A stretch of DNA of 64,000 nt from Tetracladium setigerum (lineage: Eukaryota; Ascomycota; Leotiomycetes; Helotiales), in contig PZJY01000007.1 of NCBI GenBank assembly GCA_031472005.1, positions 2,467,808 to 2,531,807 on the forward strand, written 5' to 3'. Of the stretch, positions 59,610 to 64,000 are shown in pieces; the stretch's first letter is position 1, and each line of letters opens with the position of its first letter. The notes under the pieces were generated by a model that searched no databases, was not told where the DNA came from, and was given only the letters and a program-made list of their open reading frames with translations. The translations under genes were made by a program, and so were the position numbers.

Positions 59610-61250
59610 CTAAGCAATAGGAGCATAGAAGCTAAATCTTCCAGTAGGGTCGTACTTCTCCTTCAAAGCCTTCAACTTGGCTTGACGAGCAGAGTCAGCT
59701 CCATACCACGACTTGGCAGTCTCATCACCATAAGCATAGTTAACATAAGTCTCCAAAGTCTCTTGTCCACTGGCCTTGAAAAGAACATTACGGATCTGGT
59801 TACCGAGAGCGGCAGCTTCCTTCTCAACAGCAGCACCGGTTGGTGCGTGACTGAGGAGAGGAGCAACGAGGAGGTTGTCCTTGCGGTAAGCGAAAGCGGA
59901 GGCATCGTCAGCGAATGCTTGGACACCCTGTTGGGAGTAGCCCTCGAACATGAAGAGCGACATTGCGAAGGGAGAGCCGGGGGTGGTGGTTGCGTTCTTG
60001 AAGAGGTCGTAGACGTCAGATTGAGCTTGGGGGTTGTATGCTTGGAGGTAGATTGGGAAACGTGGGTTGGAGTTGCCGGTGTTCTGGCATGGGCCATCGG
60101 TGAGTGAGATGCCAGTCCAGGCGCCGAGGTCAAGGTAGGTACCGTTGGTGTTGGAGTGGACGAGGGGGAGAGAGCAGCGAAGGCGGCGGTGTGTTCCTCA
60201 GAGACTGTGGTGACACCTTCTTGGATGATGTACATGACGATGACAGGTCCGGTAGGATCGATCGTTGGGTCATAGAACCAGTAGGACCAGTTGATGAGGT
60301 CAACTGGCATCTCCTTGCCGGCTGAGTGCCATTGCTCGTTGGCGGTAGCGTAGACCTCCTTGACTTTGTCACCGCTGTAGATGAGAGTAGCCAAGGCGTA
60401 GTTTGGGTTGACGACATCGTAGATCTTTGAGGTGATTTCGGTGACAATTCCGAAGTTGTGTCCGGCTCCCTTCATGGCCCAGAAGAGATCGTCCTTCTTG
60501 TCAACGACAATTTTCTTGCCGGTGGCGGTCACAACGTTCATGGAAATGTATTGATCTGAGATGAGGCCATGACGGCCTTGAAGCCAGCCGTGTCCACCTC
60601 CGAGACCAGGTCCCATATAGCTTACACATTCGCATGTTCCAGTGACTATGCACTTCTTGTTAACTCTGTACCTTGAAATCGAGGACATACTTTTCACTTA
60701 CCAGCCTGTTTGCCTGATTCCCAAAGGGTGGCAGTGAGGTCGTGGGATCGAGTTCCACCTCCAATAGTAGCTGACTGTCCATCCTTGGAGATAGTAACCG
60801 AGTTCAACTTCTTCAAGAGAATTTGAATACCATTGGTCATGCCTCCAAGAGAAGTGATTGATCCATGGACACCATTGACAGCGAGGAAAGGCACAGAGTA
60901 TTTATTTGCGAACTTGACCTATAGGAGGGGTAAAAATATTAATATACGATTGTGTTGTACAAATTGGAATGTATACTTACAATGTTAACAACATCTTGTT
61001 CAGTAGCTGGAACAGCAACGATGTTTGCAACTGGTGCTGAAGCGTTGGACCATCTGAGTGCTGTCTCGGCGAAATCGTTGGAGCCAGGGAAGTAGACTTC
61101 GGCAGAGTCCGACAACCTTTTCTTGAGCTCGGTGTAGTCAACCGGACCTACATTTCCGCGTCCGATGAGGGAGAAATCCAAATCCTGTGCGGCGACAACA
61201 GCTACACAGGCGGAGAGCGCGGTGCTCAATAATGAAAGAGAGAGATGCAT
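59610..61250 (-). CDS. Secreted FAD-linked oxidoreductase (BBE-like), one-base frameshift
   Basis: Extracellular flavin-dependent oxidase of the berberine-bridge/6-hydroxynicotine-oxidase group; substrate unknown (sugars, alkaloid-like or phenolic compounds are typical). Exons 60981-61250, 60702-60918 and 59610-60645. A signal peptide ends at VAAQD. The PCMH-type FAD domain shows IVAVPATEQDVVNIV, FLAVNGVHGS (His for covalent FAD), TIGGGTRSHDL and GTCECVSYMGPGLGGGHG, whose Cys could give a second covalent link. The C-terminus KEKYDPTGRFSFYAPIA is the usual BBE end. The frame breaks at the G5 run 60164-60168 (plus strand). One added base restores SPLVHSNTNGTYLDLG and gives 507 residues. Confidence 0.9.
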
Positions 61251-62915
61251 GCTTGCGATTATTAGGGATATTAATGGAAGTAAAGACTGTGGGAGGACCA
61301 GGAGACAAGCGTCCGATGGATACAGAAAAAAGAGAGTTCAACGAAGGCGACACCAAGTTGGTTATATGCTTGTCGAGGCGACACGGAAGGCGGGACGGCG
61401 CCCTCGGTGACAACAGTGGGGGGATATTCGAGGACTGGTGAGAATTTGGGAGAGTATTGAATTTTACGGGTCTACTGATGTGCAATTTGCATTATTGCAT
61501 GGTATCGTTTCTCAATCTATGGAAGCTTAGCTTAGCCTTACCCCTTTTCCACGAAATGGCGAGATTGCGTCGATGAATTTCGAAGACAATTCAAGGCATT
61601 AAAAAGACGCGCAGGAGAATCTCGCAAGGAGGGATAAGTCGTTTACTTATCAATCTCGCAAATTCGCAATAAGAGACTGGGGTCGGGGTTGCCGATGGTT
61701 GATTGAGAAGATCAGCATCACGATCGTTTTGATAACAATTATCTCTGCGGTCTGCCACGTTCTTGAAAGCCCAAGACAACAGGTGGATAGCTCTAGAAGG
61801 CAGATTTGACGATCCGCTCTTTCTTTTGATACGAGTGAAAGCAAAACCTTGCTTTCCTTGACTAAAGACGACCCACCTGTCATCTCGGCCCGCTCCCTCT
61901 ATTGGGTAGCGCATAGTCGCTTGAGTCGTATCACAGGTCTAAACAAGTCTAAACAAGCTTCCCCGAATCCTTCTATTCCGTCTTCGATTCGGCTCCGCAA
62001 GAACGGGCCACCGCAGCCAGTTACGGCTTTTGAAATGCGCATGGACTTCATGCAATCGACTGATTTCTGCAACGCTATTACTGTAGAATCATGGTAGATT
62101 AGCATTACTGGACGCCAAGCGAGAACCACAACCGCAAGCCCTTCCCAAGAGCCGGGCCCAGTAAGGGGCTTGGCGTTGCTCAAGAGCAGCCCAAACATGC
62201 CGTCAACACTTCAAACTTTCGGCACATTTGCTTTTTGGGCTTGCAACAAAAACACGGCAGAGAGAATCATAATAGTAGAGAGAAATGACGGAACACTTGA
62301 TAGCTGTCTACCAGAATCCCAACGGAGAGAAGATGACGTGCAAACAAAGATGACTACGCCGCAAAATCCCACCCACCAGTTCACAGGATCTTACTCCCCA
62401 AGTCTGAACCCACGTGTTCCGAAACCCGAGAAACCTGGCCTGCACTGCCCTGCAGAAACATTACGCATCTCCCTCCCCTGGAGAGAGCCCTGCATGCTCA
62501 AGACTTCCTGGGAAGAAAACCTTCCTAATCACGGACTTCGCTCTTACCGTTTGCAGGCGTTTCATCCGGTCTCTGATAAGCGGCACCACTAATTGCAAAA
62601 TGTTCTTGATATCTTTACACCATTATCAACGATTGCAAAAAAAAAACCCCCATCGATCACAGTTTGGTCTGACCAGGACACCAGGAAAAGCAAAGTGAAA
62701 CTGGGAAAAAATCAGACTTGCTGCCTGTCTCCGGAGTATACCGAATTATACCCCTCCTTGAAGGCGATACGACCAAACCATAGACCGGCACTTGTACAAG
62801 TTACGAGGGTGCCCTCGTTTCTTGTTGCGTGATTTGGAGTGAAGTGCTGGAACCGAATTCTTCAACATCTTCAACTTTGCGAATCGTCAAACCTCCTTCA
62901 TCACTAGTGATCGCA
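61251..62915. other. Divergent intergenic of about 1.7 kb
   Basis: Promoters of the FAD oxidase and the rhodopsin-domain protein. Overlapping short frames at 61591-61914 and 62170-62592 lack family features. No gene supported. Confidence 0.5.
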
Positions 62916-64000
62916 ATGTCTGACCCGGCGGCTGATGCGGCAATGGCAGCGGCCATAACTGCTGCTCTTCGAAAGTTCAATACTCAGCTGTGGACATTGT
63001 ACTCATTCGGCGTTTTCTTCACCATCCTCAGGACGTATTCTCGGATCAAGGCCGTGGGAATAAAAAATTTGCGACCAGATGACTACATAATATGGGTTGC
63101 CATTGTACGTATTGCATTGCCAGATTTTCCCATAGACTTTCATTTCAGCAAAAGTAAAAGCTAACAGAAGTCCAAATGGTAGGGACTATACACGACGCAG
63201 ACCACTCTGATCTTCTGGGCGGTTAATTTTGCTGGAGGACTTGCGAACAATTCAATGACCGATGAGCAACGAGCTGCCCTTTCCACCGCTTCTGTAGAAT
63301 ACGCAAACAGGTATGCTTTCCAGGAAGGACTATCGACAGGCGCAAGATGATAACGTACTATTGTATAGAGTTTTCGGTTCCAAGATTCAAGTAGCAGGAT
63401 GGACTTGCTACATTGTTCTGATCTTCACCCTGAAGATTGCTGTACTCTTCTTCTATATGCGATTGATGGTATGTAGACTTTCTAGATATAATTACGTTCG
63501 ATTGTTAACTTATGGACTTATAGGAAGGACTCAGCTCTCAATTCCGCGTTCGCATCTGGATTGGATTTGGTCTCGTCTGCGCAACTATGTTCACCTCAAT
63601 CATTTGCACCTACGCATCATGCCAGCCATTCTCTCACTACTGGCAAATTAACCCGGATCCTGGTAGTAAGTTTTAACCCAGTATGGTCTTACTCGAGCGT
63701 TTTCTAACGGTTTTTACTCTCAGACTTCTGCCAGGCCGCCATTTCCCGCCCGATTGTGTGGAGCACGTTCATATCTAGCGTACTTACAGATATTTATCTG
63801 ATTATGATTCCACTTCCTATGCTCTGGGGAACAAAGTTGAAGCTGGCAAAGAAGATTGGCGCAACCTTTGTGCTGAGCGCAGGTGTTTTTGTCCTCGTTT
63901 GCTCTCTTCTCAAGACCGTTTTCGTAGAAACAGTAAGTCTCAACCAACCCAGCTATAGATTGCGCTGCGGTAGAGCGTTCTTCTAACTCCGATACTTTCT
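62916..64000 (+). CDS. Rhodopsin-domain (Pth11/SAT4-type) integral membrane protein, 3' partial
   Basis: Seven-helix fungal membrane protein of the SAT4/Pth11-related group, often implicated in surface or host sensing; the role here is unknown. Exons read 62916-63104, 63183-63310, 63369-63468, 63524-63662 and 63724-63932, and the gene runs off the window after a donor at 63933. Features: a short N-terminus, LWTLYSFGVFFTILRTYSR, the LRPDDYIIWVAI motif (the 'DD' signature of the family), a YNFGG-like region reading FAGGLANNS, LKIAVLFFYMRL, a CQPFSHYWQINPDP segment and DIYLIMIPLPMLW. No CFEM domain is present at the N-terminus. Confidence 0.9.

Overview
The window is nuclear DNA of a filamentous ascomycete (Pezizomycotina). 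The genes carry many short GT-AG introns of roughly 40-100 nt. Textbook single-copy fungal genes are present: argininosuccinate synthase, beta-tubulin, Gcn20, Pex20, Sec13 and CIA30. Zn2Cys6 and bZIP regulators, a secreted CBM1-tagged enzyme and a gasdermin/NLR pair also fit. A Leotiomycete is my guess for the lineage, but the sequence alone does not prove it. I support 20 genes; the last runs off the right edge.

Layout. 1.5-10.7 kb is a compact housekeeping block: argininosuccinate synthase (-), beta-tubulin (-), Gcn20 (+) and a Whi2-like stress regulator (+). 11.7-17.1 kb is the most interesting part: a CHAT-protease/NB-ARC NLR-like protein (-) transcribed divergently from a small gasdermin-like gene (+), the arrangement of a fungal regulated-cell-death module. 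After a gene-poor block (17.1-22.3 kb) come a secreted intradiol dioxygenase with a C-terminal cellulose-binding module (+), a CIA30-domain protein (-) and a Yap-like bZIP factor (-). A second gene-poor block of almost 11 kb (29.2-39.9 kb) holds only small repeats. From 39.9 kb accessory and conserved genes mix: heme-thiolate peroxygenase (-), monocarboxylate-type MFS transporter (-) facing a Zn2Cys6 regulator (+), an unidentified disrupted gene (-), Pex20 (-), Sec13 (+), an F-box protein (-), a fungal transcription factor without a visible zinc cluster (-), a DUF829/PaxU-like protein (+), a secreted FAD-linked oxidase (-) and a Pth11/SAT4-type rhodopsin-domain membrane protein (+, partial).

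Two cross-cutting observations. First, beta-tubulin codon 167 is Tyr where fungi normally have Phe, a substitution linked to benzimidazole resistance; codons 6, 50, 198 and 200 are wild type. Second, five genes between 40 and 60 kb are broken by seven one-base frameshifts. Each is repaired by adding one G or C to a short G/C run, and each repair makes the spliced length divisible by three. This looks like systematic homopolymer undercalling rather than seven independent pseudogenizations. The gasdermin/NLR pair is free of such breaks.

Exon boundaries were placed by reading splice sites and protein-family continuity by eye; no search or alignment was run.
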